Assembly: GCA_026992215.1 (NCBI GenBank)
Contig: JALXAI010000080.1
Coordinates: forward strand, 1-8,216
DNA length: 8,216 nucleotides
Origin: Desulfobacterales bacterium
Lineage (GTDB): Bacteria; Desulfobacterota; Syntrophobacteria; B119-G9
Reading direction: 5' to 3'
Part shown: piece by piece, positions 1 to 6,024 of the stretch
Layout: the number at the start of each line of letters is the position of its first letter
Numbering within the stretch: position 1 is the stretch's first letter
The notes under the pieces: model-generated
What the model was told of the DNA's origin: nothing
The model's input: the letters and a program-made list of their open reading frames with translations, nothing else
Database searches by the model: none
Made by a program: the position numbers and the translations under genes

Positions 1-189
1 GCGCTTGCCAGAACCGAAAGCAGGGGGGCTCATTACAGGGATGATTACCCTGAAAGGGATGATAAGAACTGGTTGAAACATACCCTCGCGTACCTTAACG
101 ACGACGGCAGCATAAGGCTTGACTACAAACCGGTTCGCCTGAAACCCCTGACGGTTCCCACTTTTGAACCCAAGGAAAGGGTATACTGA
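1..189 (+). CDS. sdhA: Succinate dehydrogenase flavoprotein subunit, C-terminal part (gene enters from left edge)
   Basis: The first reading frame is open from base 1 to a TGA at 187-189 and gives 62 residues that match the C-terminal domain of SdhA/FrdA flavoproteins. The family signature RTESRGAHYRDD is at residues 5-16 of the fragment, followed by the usual NWLKHTL segment. The end, FEPKERVY, resembles the E. coli SdhA end FPPKIRTY. SdhA carries covalently bound FAD and oxidises succinate to fumarate, passing electrons to SdhB at the inner face of the cytoplasmic membrane. FAD-binding and substrate residues lie upstream, outside the window. The 61-base gap to sdhB and the terminator after sdhB indicate an operon ending ...sdhA-sdhB. 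The RTESRGAH signature is shared with fumarate reductase FrdA; the E. coli SdhA-like ending and the SdhB neighbour favour succinate dehydrogenase. Confidence 0.93.
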   Translation, partial: ALARTESRGAHYRDDYPERDDKNWLKHTLAYLNDDGSIRLDYKPVRLKPLTVPTFEPKERVY

Positions 190-250
190 TGTAGCGATGG
201 CCAGGTTGGACAGACGATTGACGAAATGTTAGTTCCCCAAGGAGCATGCT

Positions 251-958
251 ATGGCTGAAAAAGTGACATTCAAAGTTTTTCGATTCAATCCCGAAAAGGA
301 TGAAAAGCCGTACTACCAGGAATATGAAGTTGAGATCAGGAAACCCGGCATGATGGTCCTCGACGGACTCAACCAGATACGATGGGAAATGGACGGTACA
401 CTGGCTTTCAGGAGGTCATGCAGGGAAGGTGTGTGCGGATCGGACGGGCTTAACATAAACGGCGTGAACATGCTGGGATGCATTACCCACATATCGGACC
501 TCAAACCTCCAGTGGTAATTCAACCACTGCCATCTCTGCCGGTGATAAAAGACCTGGTGGTGGATCTTACCAATTTCATGGACAAGTTTTATCTCGTAAA
601 ACCTTACCTGATTAACCATTCGCCGCCACCGGACAAGGAAAGACTCCAGAGCCCCGAGGAGAGAAAAAAGCTGGACGGCCTCTACGAGTGCATACTTTGT
701 GCCTGCTGCTCGACTTCGTGTCCGTCGTACTGGGCAGACCCGGAATACCTTGGACCGTCGGCCCTGCTAAATGCGGCAAGGTTTATCCTGGATTCCCGCG
801 ATGAAGGGGCAGACGAGCGATTTGAGATTATAAATGACCGTCACGGCGTGTGGCGTTGCCACACCATTTTGAATTGTATAGAAGCATGCCCGAAGTTGCT
901 GAACCCCACAGAGGCCATAGGCGAACTGAAAAAGATACTTATCAAGAAAAAGTTTTAA
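251..958 (+). CDS. sdhB: Succinate dehydrogenase iron-sulfur subunit
   Basis: This 235-residue protein is full length for SdhB (E. coli has 238). It relays electrons from the FAD of SdhA to quinone in complex II. The N-terminal ferredoxin domain has the [2Fe-2S] ligands C57, C62, D65 and C77 in CREGVCGSDG...C; aspartate at the third position is also seen in E. coli SdhB. The C-terminal domain has C147, C150, C153 and C213 for the [4Fe-4S] cluster and C157, C203 and C209 for the [3Fe-4S] cluster (motifs CILCACCSTSCPSYW and CHTILNCIEACPK). All expected ligands are present. The ATG at 251 has an AAGGAG site at 239-244 with a good 6-base spacing. No membrane-anchor gene follows; the operon ends at the terminator at 998-1023, so the order is probably sdhC(D)AB with the anchors upstream. 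The succinate oxidation direction is assumed; some related enzymes run as fumarate reductases. Confidence 0.96.
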   Translation: MAEKVTFKVFRFNPEKDEKPYYQEYEVEIRKPGMMVLDGLNQIRWEMDGTLAFRRSCREGVCGSDGLNINGVNMLGCITHISDLKPPVVIQPLPSLPVIKDLVVDLTNFMDKFYLVKPYLINHSPPPDKERLQSPEERKKLDGLYECILCACCSTSCPSYWADPEYLGPSALLNAARFILDSRDEGADERFEIINDRHGVWRCHTILNCIEACPKLLNPTEAIGELKKILIKKKF

Positions 959-997
959 GATTCCTTTCAATTCTGCCGTTAATAGGCATCCAGGTTC

Positions 998-1023
998 AAA
1001 AACCCCTCCACGAGGGGTTTTTT
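998..1023 (+). terminator. Rho-independent terminator of the sdh operon
   Basis: Forty bases after the sdhB stop there is a perfect stem AAACCCCTC (1000-1008) / GAGGGGTTT (1012-1020) with a 3-base CAC loop, followed directly by T residues to 1023. A-tracts on the left side (998-1002) mirror the T-tract, so the element could also stop transcription from the other strand. GC-rich stem plus six Ts is a textbook intrinsic terminator. Confidence 0.93.
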
Positions 1024-1169
1024 GAATACCGGGAATTTCCGCGTTGTCACCGCGCCGGATACAGCCTGTCGGTTTTCGGATCCAGGTGATGTATTACTTC
1101 CCTGTACTGTTAGATACCAATTTACTTAGCACGTAAAAGTTATAAGTTTCCAGTCTCACGAATAAAAAA

Positions 1170-1227
1170 GTGAAACAAAAATACTTTGACAAAGGTCATT
1201 TTTTGATGTATGTGAACTCTGTTTCAC
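1170..1227. promoter_or_regulatory. Nested inverted repeats: GTGAAACA...TGTTTCAC around a TTGAC-N4-GTCA(A/T) palindrome
   Basis: GTGAAACA at 1170-1177 is the exact inverse of TGTTTCAC at 1220-1227. Inside it lies TTGACAAAGGTCAT (1186-1199), which fits a TTGAC-N4-GTCAA dyad with one mismatch. Dyads of this spacing are typical of CRP/FNR-superfamily regulators, and a TTGAC/GTCAA type has been described for HcpR-like regulators of sulfate reducers; that link is inference. The TTGACA could instead be a -35 box, in which case a regulator bound here would block the promoter. It lies 420-450 bases upstream of the TauE start, which is far for a direct operator unless the transcript has a long leader. 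Confidence 0.35.
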
Positions 1228-1646
1228 AAGCATCCTCTGACCTGCCCAGTCTGTCCACGGACAAGCTGGAGGATGTGGTGGTGGAACCGGCCTAAACCAA
1301 AAGCTTTTCTCGCTGGCTGTCAAATAGAGCAACGGTAAGTACCATCGTAAGTTGCCGAAAAATCGCGACATAAATCACAAGATGACTGCCCCGGAGTAAG
1401 AGTGGTACTGGCGGAAACATTTCAGTCCTGTCAAGTGAAGTCGGTGGTTTGTTCCCCCGGTTTTGGGTGAATGGCTTCCTGGAAGAGTTGTGGTGGCAGA
1501 AATGGCTGGACGTGCGTCCTGCCAGCGAGATTATAAATTGCCGCGTGAATGAAGGGTTCATGGTTGTTCCGGGTGAACTCGAAGGGATTGTGAGAAACGA
1601 AAAAGTGATGAGAAGGGAAAATGCAGAAGAAAAGGTTGAAGCGTAA
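1206..1646 (+). pseudogene. Possible decayed gene or small ORFs in one frame (three internal stops)
   Basis: One frame is coding-like across most of this stretch but has stops at 1293 (TAA), 1371 (TAA) and 1383 (TGA). The first part, ATG 1206 to 1295, is a 29-residue ORF rich in G/C-ending codons (end: KLEDVVVEPA). The last part is open from 1386 to 1646; read from a TTG at 1449 it gives 65 residues containing NGFLEELWWQKWLDV and overlaps the TauE start by 26 bases. Neither piece has a convincing ribosome site (a weak AAGG precedes the ATG at 1206) and I recognise no family. Options are a decayed gene, a leader peptide plus a small protein, or non-coding DNA that happens to be open. Confidence 0.22.
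1231..1275 (+). repeat. Long imperfect hairpin in the leader region
   Basis: CATCCTC (1231-1237) pairs exactly with GAGGATG (1269-1275). Inside, CAG (1247-1249) pairs with CTG (1266-1268) and TGTCC (1252-1256) with GGACA (1259-1263). The result is a long, bulged stem with a small apical loop. There is no T-tract after it, so it is not an intrinsic terminator. It overlaps the possible small ORF at 1206-1295, so the structure could be a leader/attenuator, an RNA-binding site, or chance pairing in a repetitive stretch. Inner pairs are partly in competition, so the exact fold is uncertain. Confidence 0.4.
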
Positions 1647-2661
1647 GAGCAGAATATGGTCTCTGGTAACAACCGTGCCGGAGTTGACAATTCTTATTTT
1701 ACTCATTGTCGGTGGTTATCTCATCATGGCGGTATTTTCAAGAGTCGAAGGGACTCCCGTTCTAAGCGCTACTTCAATCTGGCTTATAATAGTGGGTTCT
1801 TTTCTGATAAGTACTGCCATAGCAATACTGGCTGTTATCGGTGGTATAGGCGGGGGAGTCATATTTACGCCCATAATGCTTGGTTTTACGACCCTGGATA
1901 GCCTTGTCATCAGGGCCACGGGACTGGTGGTTGCCATGTTCAGTGGCTTGATATCCACCGGGCCTTTTATGAGGAGTAAACTTGCCAACATTCGGGTGGT
2001 GATTTATTGCGGTTTCCCGATAACCGTGGGGGCAATTTTAGGCAGTGTATGCGCTATACGCCTCCATAATGCCCTGGGAGTGGTAGGCGATGGGATCGTG
2101 AGGTTGTCCCTGGGACTTCTAATGATTATAATCGCCTACTTTCTGTTCACCGGTGGAGGCAAAACCGAGTATCCCGAACCCAAGAAGATAGATGCCCTTT
2201 CGGCGAAGCTGCGGCTCAGTGGCTCTTACTGGGAAGAATCCCTCGGGAAGGTTGTAAATTACCACCTGGTAAGGGCTCTTCCCGGCGGAATCATGTTCAT
2301 TTTCCTCGGTTTTATTGCGGGTTTCTTTGGGTTGGGCGGCGGCGCGTTCCTCACCGGCACCCTTAACCTTGTAATGATGGCCCCGGTAAAGGTTGCGGCT
2401 GCGTGCAGCGGAGTTTTGCTTGCCATAAGTAATGCCACGGCCATATGGACCTACATTACTTACGGAGCCCTGATAGCCATATTCGCCGCTCCCTGGATGC
2501 TTGGCCAGGTGGTGGGGGGCATCCTGGGGGCTCACCTGCTGATCAACATCAGGGCGGGCTTCGTTCGAAAAGTTTTGATCGCCATTCTTCTCGTATCCTG
2601 TTTTAAACTGGTTCTGAAGGGAATTGAAGAAATTTTTGGTATAAATATACCCATCATCTAG
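1621..2661 (+). CDS. Sulfite exporter TauE/SafE family membrane protein
   Basis: This 346-residue integral membrane protein belongs to the TauE/SafE (formerly DUF81) family, thought to export sulfur-containing anions such as sulfite or sulfoacetate; some members transport other organic anions, so the substrate is open. The family's internal duplication is visible: GGIGGGVIFTPIML (about 74-87) in the first half and GFFGLGGGAFLTG (about 234-246) in the second. Hydrophobic segments lie near 22-40, 54-76, 97-112, 124-146, 159-177, 221-243, 255-275, 279-305 and 317-332. A polar loop at 178-215 (KTEYPEPKKIDALSAK and on) separates the halves. The basic N-terminus (MQKKRLKRKSR) fits a cytoplasmic location. 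The ATG at 1621 is the first start after an in-frame TGA at 1609; AAGGG at 1613-1617 is close (3 bases). The next gene begins 9 bases after the stop, so the two are co-translated. Confidence 0.88.
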   Translation: MQKKRLKRKSRIWSLVTTVPELTILILLIVGGYLIMAVFSRVEGTPVLSATSIWLIIVGSFLISTAIAILAVIGGIGGGVIFTPIMLGFTTLDSLVIRATGLVVAMFSGLISTGPFMRSKLANIRVVIYCGFPITVGAILGSVCAIRLHNALGVVGDGIVRLSLGLLMIIIAYFLFTGGGKTEYPEPKKIDALSAKLRLSGSYWEESLGKVVNYHLVRALPGGIMFIFLGFIAGFFGLGGGAFLTGTLNLVMMAPVKVAAACSGVLLAISNATAIWTYITYGALIAIFAAPWMLGQVVGGILGAHLLINIRAGFVRKVLIAILLVSCFKLVLKGIEEIFGINIPII

Positions 2662-2670
2662 GAGGGCGTT

Positions 2671-3090
2671 GTGAAAGACGAAAGCATGAAGGCTCCGCTG
2701 GCTGGTATAATTTACGGGGAGATCGTATACTGGGGGCTGCTGGCGGCTTGTGTCGTGGTGGTGATTGGTTCCGTGCTGGCCTTTTTGGGGAAAAACTACG
2801 TACCGGTATCCTACTGGATTTCTTCAATATGGCAGGGGAAATCGGTGGCGGAGATCTGGAAGGGGGCTGTAGGTGCCCTTCCCAATGGCCACTGGTACCT
2901 GTCTCATTTAAATACGGGTGACGGGTTAACAGCCCTTGGGATCTCCCTTGGAGTTTTCCCTGTCATACCGGGATTGCTCCTGTGCGGGGCGGAACTCATC
3001 AAGGAAAGAGAAATTTTTTACGGTCTGCTGGCGATAGGTTGCGGATTGGTTGTTATAATAGGATTGTTGGGACTGGTGCCTGCTTCGTAG
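2671..3090 (+). CDS. Small DUF1634-like integral membrane protein, partner of the TauE exporter
   Basis: A 139-residue protein with three hydrophobic helices, near residues 17-38, 84-106 and 115-136. The C-terminal half (LGVFPVIPGLLLCGAELIK then EREIFYGLLAIGCGL) has the layout of DUF1634 proteins: a helix ending in a charged turn, an (E/R)-x-x-x-(F/Y) step, and a last long helix. DUF1634 genes are often beside TauE genes, and here the gap is only 9 bases. The start is GTG at 2671; the site AGGAGGG (2660-2666) overlaps the stop codon of the TauE gene, which favours GTG over the ATG six codons later (MKAPLAG). A 45-residue loop (39-83) with WQGKSVAEIWKG sits between helices 1 and 2. Its function is unknown; an accessory subunit of the exporter is the likely role. 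The family match is by pattern, not alignment. Confidence 0.7.
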   Translation: MKDESMKAPLAGIIYGEIVYWGLLAACVVVVIGSVLAFLGKNYVPVSYWISSIWQGKSVAEIWKGAVGALPNGHWYLSHLNTGDGLTALGISLGVFPVIPGLLLCGAELIKEREIFYGLLAIGCGLVVIIGLLGLVPAS

Positions 3091-3141
3091 AATAAGCCGG
3101 GCATTCTTGGAATTGCTGTCAGGAGATTTTGGGTGTTTAAA

Positions 3142-3146
3142 GGAGG
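3142..3146 (+). promoter_or_regulatory. Ribosome binding site that fixes the GTG start of the kinase-like gene
   Basis: GGAGG lies 5 bases before the GTG at 3152. An upstream ATG at 3107 would add 15 residues (MELLSGDFGCLKEDA) that have no family counterpart and no ribosome site; the GTG start puts the family's opening strand, MAIIIISRA, right at the N-terminus. Confidence 0.85.
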
Positions 3147-3151
3147 ACGCC

Positions 3152-3949
3152 GTGGCTATTATTATCATATCAAGAGCGTCGTATAGTCATGGTAGCATGA
3201 TTGCCGAAAAGGTTGCGAAAGAATTGGGCTACAGGTGCGTATCCAGGGAAGTAATCAGTCTGGCATCTCAGGAATATGGTGTCCCTGAAGCGTGGTTAAA
3301 AGATGCTATTGAAACCGGTCCGTCGCTGCTTGATCGCTTCAAATACGGGAAAAAGAAATACATAGCCTACATTCGGGCAGCACTGCTGGAGTACGCGGTC
3401 CAGGATAACCTTGTGTATCACGGACTTGCCGGGGCTTTCCTGTTAAAAGGTATTCCCAACATTTTAAGAGTGCTGGTTTCTGCTACCATGGAAGAACGTG
3501 TAAAAGAGATGATGAAGCGATTGAACGTTTCGGAAAAGGAAGCAAGGAAAGCTATCGAGAGGTTCGACAAAGAGCGCAAGAAATGGGCAATGTTTTTTCA
3601 TGGCAGGGATCCGTGGGACATCAATGAATACGACATGGGGGTGGTGATCGGCAGGTTGAGCGTGGAAGACGCGGTTAATAAGATCCTCGATACCGTTAAG
3701 CTTCCTTCGTTCCAGATTACCAATGAAATCCGCAAGCTCCTACAGGATGAATACCTCGCGGCCAAGGTTAAATCTGACCTTATGAACTTCTATTCTGACG
3801 TGGAAGTCACTGCAGACAATGGCGTGGTCACCGTACATCTCAGGCGCAGCCTGAGACAGCAGGAAGCCATAACGGAGGATATCAGGGAAATTCTCATGGA
3901 AATGCCCGGGGTTAAAGAAGTACGCATAAACATAATCCCGGTTTACTGA
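3152..3949 (+). CDS. Cytidylate-kinase-like family protein with C-terminal BON-like domain
   Basis: This 265-residue protein has the cytidylate-kinase-like fold at residues 1 to about 190: an opening strand MAIIIISR, then IAEKVAKELGYRCVSREVI (17-35), a conserved YIAYIRAALLEYA helix, LVYHGLAG, and a helical lid-like part with RVKEMMKRLNVSEKEARKAI and a DPWDINEYDMGVVIG segment. The nucleotide-binding loop is abnormal: SRASYSHGSMIA (7-18) has one glycine and no GxxxxGK(S/T), whereas the wider family has SRxxGSGG. CMP kinase activity is therefore doubtful. Residues about 202-261 resemble a BON domain, with AAKVKSDLM, DVEVTADNGVVTVHL and PGVKEVRIN; BON domains bind membranes, lipids or small ligands. 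GTG start at 3152 is set by GGAGG at 3142-3146. It follows the DUF1634-like gene by 61 bases and precedes the sensor kinase, so a regulatory or sensory role tied to membrane transport is plausible but not shown. Confidence 0.82.
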   Translation: MAIIIISRASYSHGSMIAEKVAKELGYRCVSREVISLASQEYGVPEAWLKDAIETGPSLLDRFKYGKKKYIAYIRAALLEYAVQDNLVYHGLAGAFLLKGIPNILRVLVSATMEERVKEMMKRLNVSEKEARKAIERFDKERKKWAMFFHGRDPWDINEYDMGVVIGRLSVEDAVNKILDTVKLPSFQITNEIRKLLQDEYLAAKVKSDLMNFYSDVEVTADNGVVTVHLRRSLRQQEAITEDIREILMEMPGVKEVRINIIPVY

Positions 3950-3979
3950 AATACGCTGGTGGGAAAAGCATGCGGAAAG

Positions 3980-4005
3980 GCAACGGGGAGAACTGGTTCC
4001 CTTGC
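3980..4005 (+). repeat. Hairpin in the gap before the histidine kinase gene
   Basis: GCAA-C-GGGGA (3980-3989) pairs with TTCCCTTGC (3997-4005), giving nine pairs with one bulged C, one G-U pair and a 7-base loop. It is 30 bases after the kinase-like gene. No T-tract follows (next bases TTGGGGAG), so it is more likely a processing or stability element between operon segments than a terminator. No clear promoter is visible in the 124-base gap. Confidence 0.4.
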
Positions 4006-4073
4006 TTGGGGAGTTTATAGTGAGAGCTTGAAACCTGTAAGCGGCTCCTGTCCCGATAAGGACTGAAGGCGAT

Positions 4074-5522
4074 ATGAAACTGGTTCATAAGATAACGCTT
4101 GGAAATGCGCTGGGCATTGTCTGCATTATTCTTGTCGCAGTGTTTTCCTACCATGAGTTTGATCTTCTCCTGGCGAAGCTTCGGTTCGTTGAGATAGCGG
4201 ACAGCCTGAACGCTTCCTTCCTTAAGATGAGGCTTTCGGAAAAAAATTACTTCCTGTACAAGGACAGGGAGGCTCTCAAGGAGATAAAAGAACAGTTGAA
4301 GGAGAGTTACTCTGTAATTCGGGGACTTCAAGCCAATATAATTCGTGCCATCGGCAAAGATAACTTCAGGGAGTTGAAGCGGGACCTGAACGAGTACGAA
4401 AAGGCACTGGAACTGGTTGAAAAGTTTGATTTGAAGGACCGGAGCCTGGAATCGAGGGCTAAAGCCATTCGTGAAGCGGGGAGAAGGTTGCGCCTTTTCT
4501 CCGAACGAATGATAAGAATAGAGCGGGAAAGTGTAAACAGTATTATCTCTGCTTCCAAGCGTACGCTCCTTACCTTTTTTGCCCTGGTAATTCTGGCCGC
4601 CATCACAAGTAGTTACATGTTCTTTTCAAGGATGTTCCGGAACTTGAGAAGAATTGAACGCACTGCCAATGCTATCTCTCGCGGAAACTTCGTAAAAATA
4701 GAAGGACCGATTCCGAATAATGAACTCGGTTCCGCAATGTCGGCGATTAACTCCATGTGCGAGGAACTTAAAACCAGGCACGAGCTGTTGATCCAGGCCA
4801 AGAAATTGTCTTCTCTGGGTATCCTGACCGCTGGAGTGGCCCATGAACTGGGTAATCCCCTCAATAACATTTCCATGGTTGCCCAGACCTTTATCGAGGT
4901 CTACGATTCGCTGTCAGATGAGGAAAAGATTGAGTACATGGAAACAATCCTCAAGGAAACGCAGCGAATAAAAGAGATTGTCCAGAACCTGCTCGATTTT
5001 TCAAGGCCTAAAAAAAGAGATTTCAGGGCTTCTGATATTAATAGGCTTCTCAGGCAAAGCCTTCGCCTTGTGAGAAACATGCTCCATGTATCGAAAATAA
5101 AGTCACGAGTGGAACTCCAGGAAGACATTCCGCTGGTCATGGTGGATGAAAACAAGATTCAGAGCGTCTTTGTAAACATTATAACCAACGCGATCCAGGC
5201 GATGTCTCCGGGGGGCACCCTTACGTTGAGATCGCGATTCGATGAGCAGGAAGATCCGGACAATGTTATAATTGAGATTGAGGACACCGGGAAGGGGATT
5301 CCTTCCGAGTTCATTTCGAACATCTTTGACCCTTTTTTCAGCACGAAGGGTACCGAAGGCACGGGCCTCGGTCTTTCTATCAGTTACGGGATAATAAAGA
5401 ATCACAGGGGACAGATAGATGTAAAGAGCGAAGTCGGGGTGGGAACAACTTTCTTCATAAGATTACCGGCTTACAAGAAAGAGGAGGTAAGGGATGGCAA
5501 GTCCGAAAATAATGGTGATTGA
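4074..5522 (+). CDS. Membrane-bound sensor histidine kinase
   Basis: A 482-residue kinase with a standard layout. Transmembrane helix 1 is at about 10-26 and helix 2 at about 164-184; between them is a ~135-residue helical periplasmic sensor with the SEKNYFLYKD motif (55-64) seen in four-helix-bundle sensors. A HAMP linker (about 185-238: RRIERTANAISRGNF) leads to a HisKA domain with the phosphoacceptor H257 in HELGNPLNN. The ATPase domain has the N box (N368, N372 in NIITNAIQAM), G1 (DTGKGIP, 404-410), F box (FDPFF, 418-422) and G2 (GTGLGLS, 429-435); all are intact. It should autophosphorylate on H257 and pass phosphate to the receiver encoded next, whose start overlaps this gene's end by 29 bases. 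The ATG at 4074 has GAAGG at 4065-4069. The sensed signal is unknown; the all-helical sensor has no visible PAS or Cache signature. Confidence 0.93.
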   Translation: MKLVHKITLGNALGIVCIILVAVFSYHEFDLLLAKLRFVEIADSLNASFLKMRLSEKNYFLYKDREALKEIKEQLKESYSVIRGLQANIIRAIGKDNFRELKRDLNEYEKALELVEKFDLKDRSLESRAKAIREAGRRLRLFSERMIRIERESVNSIISASKRTLLTFFALVILAAITSSYMFFSRMFRNLRRIERTANAISRGNFVKIEGPIPNNELGSAMSAINSMCEELKTRHELLIQAKKLSSLGILTAGVAHELGNPLNNISMVAQTFIEVYDSLSDEEKIEYMETILKETQRIKEIVQNLLDFSRPKKRDFRASDINRLLRQSLRLVRNMLHVSKIKSRVELQEDIPLVMVDENKIQSVFVNIITNAIQAMSPGGTLTLRSRFDEQEDPDNVIIEIEDTGKGIPSEFISNIFDPFFSTKGTEGTGLGLSISYGIIKNHRGQIDVKSEVGVGTTFFIRLPAYKKEEVRDGKSENNGD

Positions 5523-5859
5523 CGACGAAAACATTGTCGGTAAGATGCTCAAGGTTTCATTTCAAAGAGAAGGTTACACTGTTGAAACTTTCCTGCACGC
5601 CGAACCGGCCCTGCAACGGCTCTCGGAAGAAAAATTCGATATCGTTATCACCGATCTGAAAATGAAAGACATAGACGGGATGGAGGTATTGAAAAGGATA
5701 AAAAAAGAATCACCGGACACCAAGGTCATAATGATTACCGCATTCGCAAGCATGGATACCTCAATAGAGGCGTTCAGGGAAAAGGCGGACGACTTTTTTC
5801 CCAAGCCTATCAAAATTGATGAATTGAAAAGTCGGGTTAAAAAGCTTCTCGGGGACTGA
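5494..5859 (+). CDS. Single-domain response regulator (receiver only)
   Basis: A 121-residue CheY-type receiver with all active-site residues: D10 and D11 for Mg2+, D54 as phosphoacceptor (DIVITDLKM), T82 (MITAF) and K104 (FFPKP). It ends with the receiver's last helix (DELKSRVKKLLGD), so there is no output domain and no sign of truncation. It overlaps the histidine kinase gene by 29 bases, with GGAGG at 5483-5487 and a 6-base spacing to ATG 5494; partner status is therefore near certain. Phosphorylation probably acts through a protein partner, possibly in a phosphorelay, since no DNA-binding domain is present here. F102 in DDFFPKP replaces the more usual tyrosine or leucine. Confidence 0.94.
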   Translation: MASPKIMVIDDENIVGKMLKVSFQREGYTVETFLHAEPALQRLSEEKFDIVITDLKMKDIDGMEVLKRIKKESPDTKVIMITAFASMDTSIEAFREKADDFFPKPIKIDELKSRVKKLLGD

Positions 5860-5894
5860 GTGTGCTGAAATAACTAGATGTAAAGCATGTTTTT

Positions 5895-6020
5895 GCGCGC
5901 ATTTCGCATGCACATCCCGCAGTGGAGATCGCCGCATGAACGGCGCGCCGCAATTGAAATGCCGGCGGTTTTAGCTTGCCGCTGCCGGGAAAGATTCATC
6001 ATGCATGCGGAAACCTCGCT
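5895..6020. repeat. GC-rich palindromic spacer between convergent genes
   Basis: The spacer is bounded by an imperfect inverted repeat: TTTCGCATGCA (5902-5912) against TGCATGCGGAAA (6002-6013), differing by one extra G; outer bases (TTTTTGCG on the left, CGCTTTTTT on the right) also mirror each other. Inside are further dyads: GCCGcatgaaCGGC, CGGCGCGCCG, and CCGGCGG...CCGCTGCCGG. The arrangement resembles a small palindromic or REP/MITE-like unit, or a structured bidirectional terminator. The CGC plus T6 at 6017-6024 would be read as A-tract for the minus-strand gene, so it is not a simple terminator for that gene. No coding sequence is supported. Confidence 0.4.
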
Positions 6021-6024
6021 TTTT

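Larger units (their letters stand above)
1024..1620. other. Long intergenic region with no convincing gene; leader of the TauE gene cluster
   Basis: About 600 bases separate the sdh terminator from the TauE gene. I find no tRNA, rRNA or known riboswitch pattern. Its left part (about 1100-1210) is AT-rich and most likely holds the promoter for the downstream cluster, although I cannot fix a convincing -10/-35 pair: a TTGACA at 1186-1191 is followed 17 bases later only by TATGTG. The notable contents are listed separately: nested inverted repeats at 1170-1275 and an interrupted reading frame at 1206-1646. Confidence 0.6.

Noticed and set aside
1292..1690. 132-residue minus-strand ORF over the leader and the TauE start
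   Set aside because: No ribosome site, low-complexity serine/phenylalanine-rich translation, and it overlaps the real start of the TauE gene on the other strand.
1679..1700. TTGACA as a -35 box within the TauE gene
   Set aside because: Lies inside the coding sequence with no proper -10 and no gene starting nearby.
2119..2535. 138-residue minus-strand ORF inside the TauE gene
   Set aside because: Antisense shadow of a gene with clear membrane-protein motifs; no recognisable domain.
3107..3151. Upstream ATG start for the kinase-like gene (15 extra residues)
   Set aside because: No ribosome site, and GGAGG at 3142-3146 points to the GTG at 3152, which also matches the family N-terminus.
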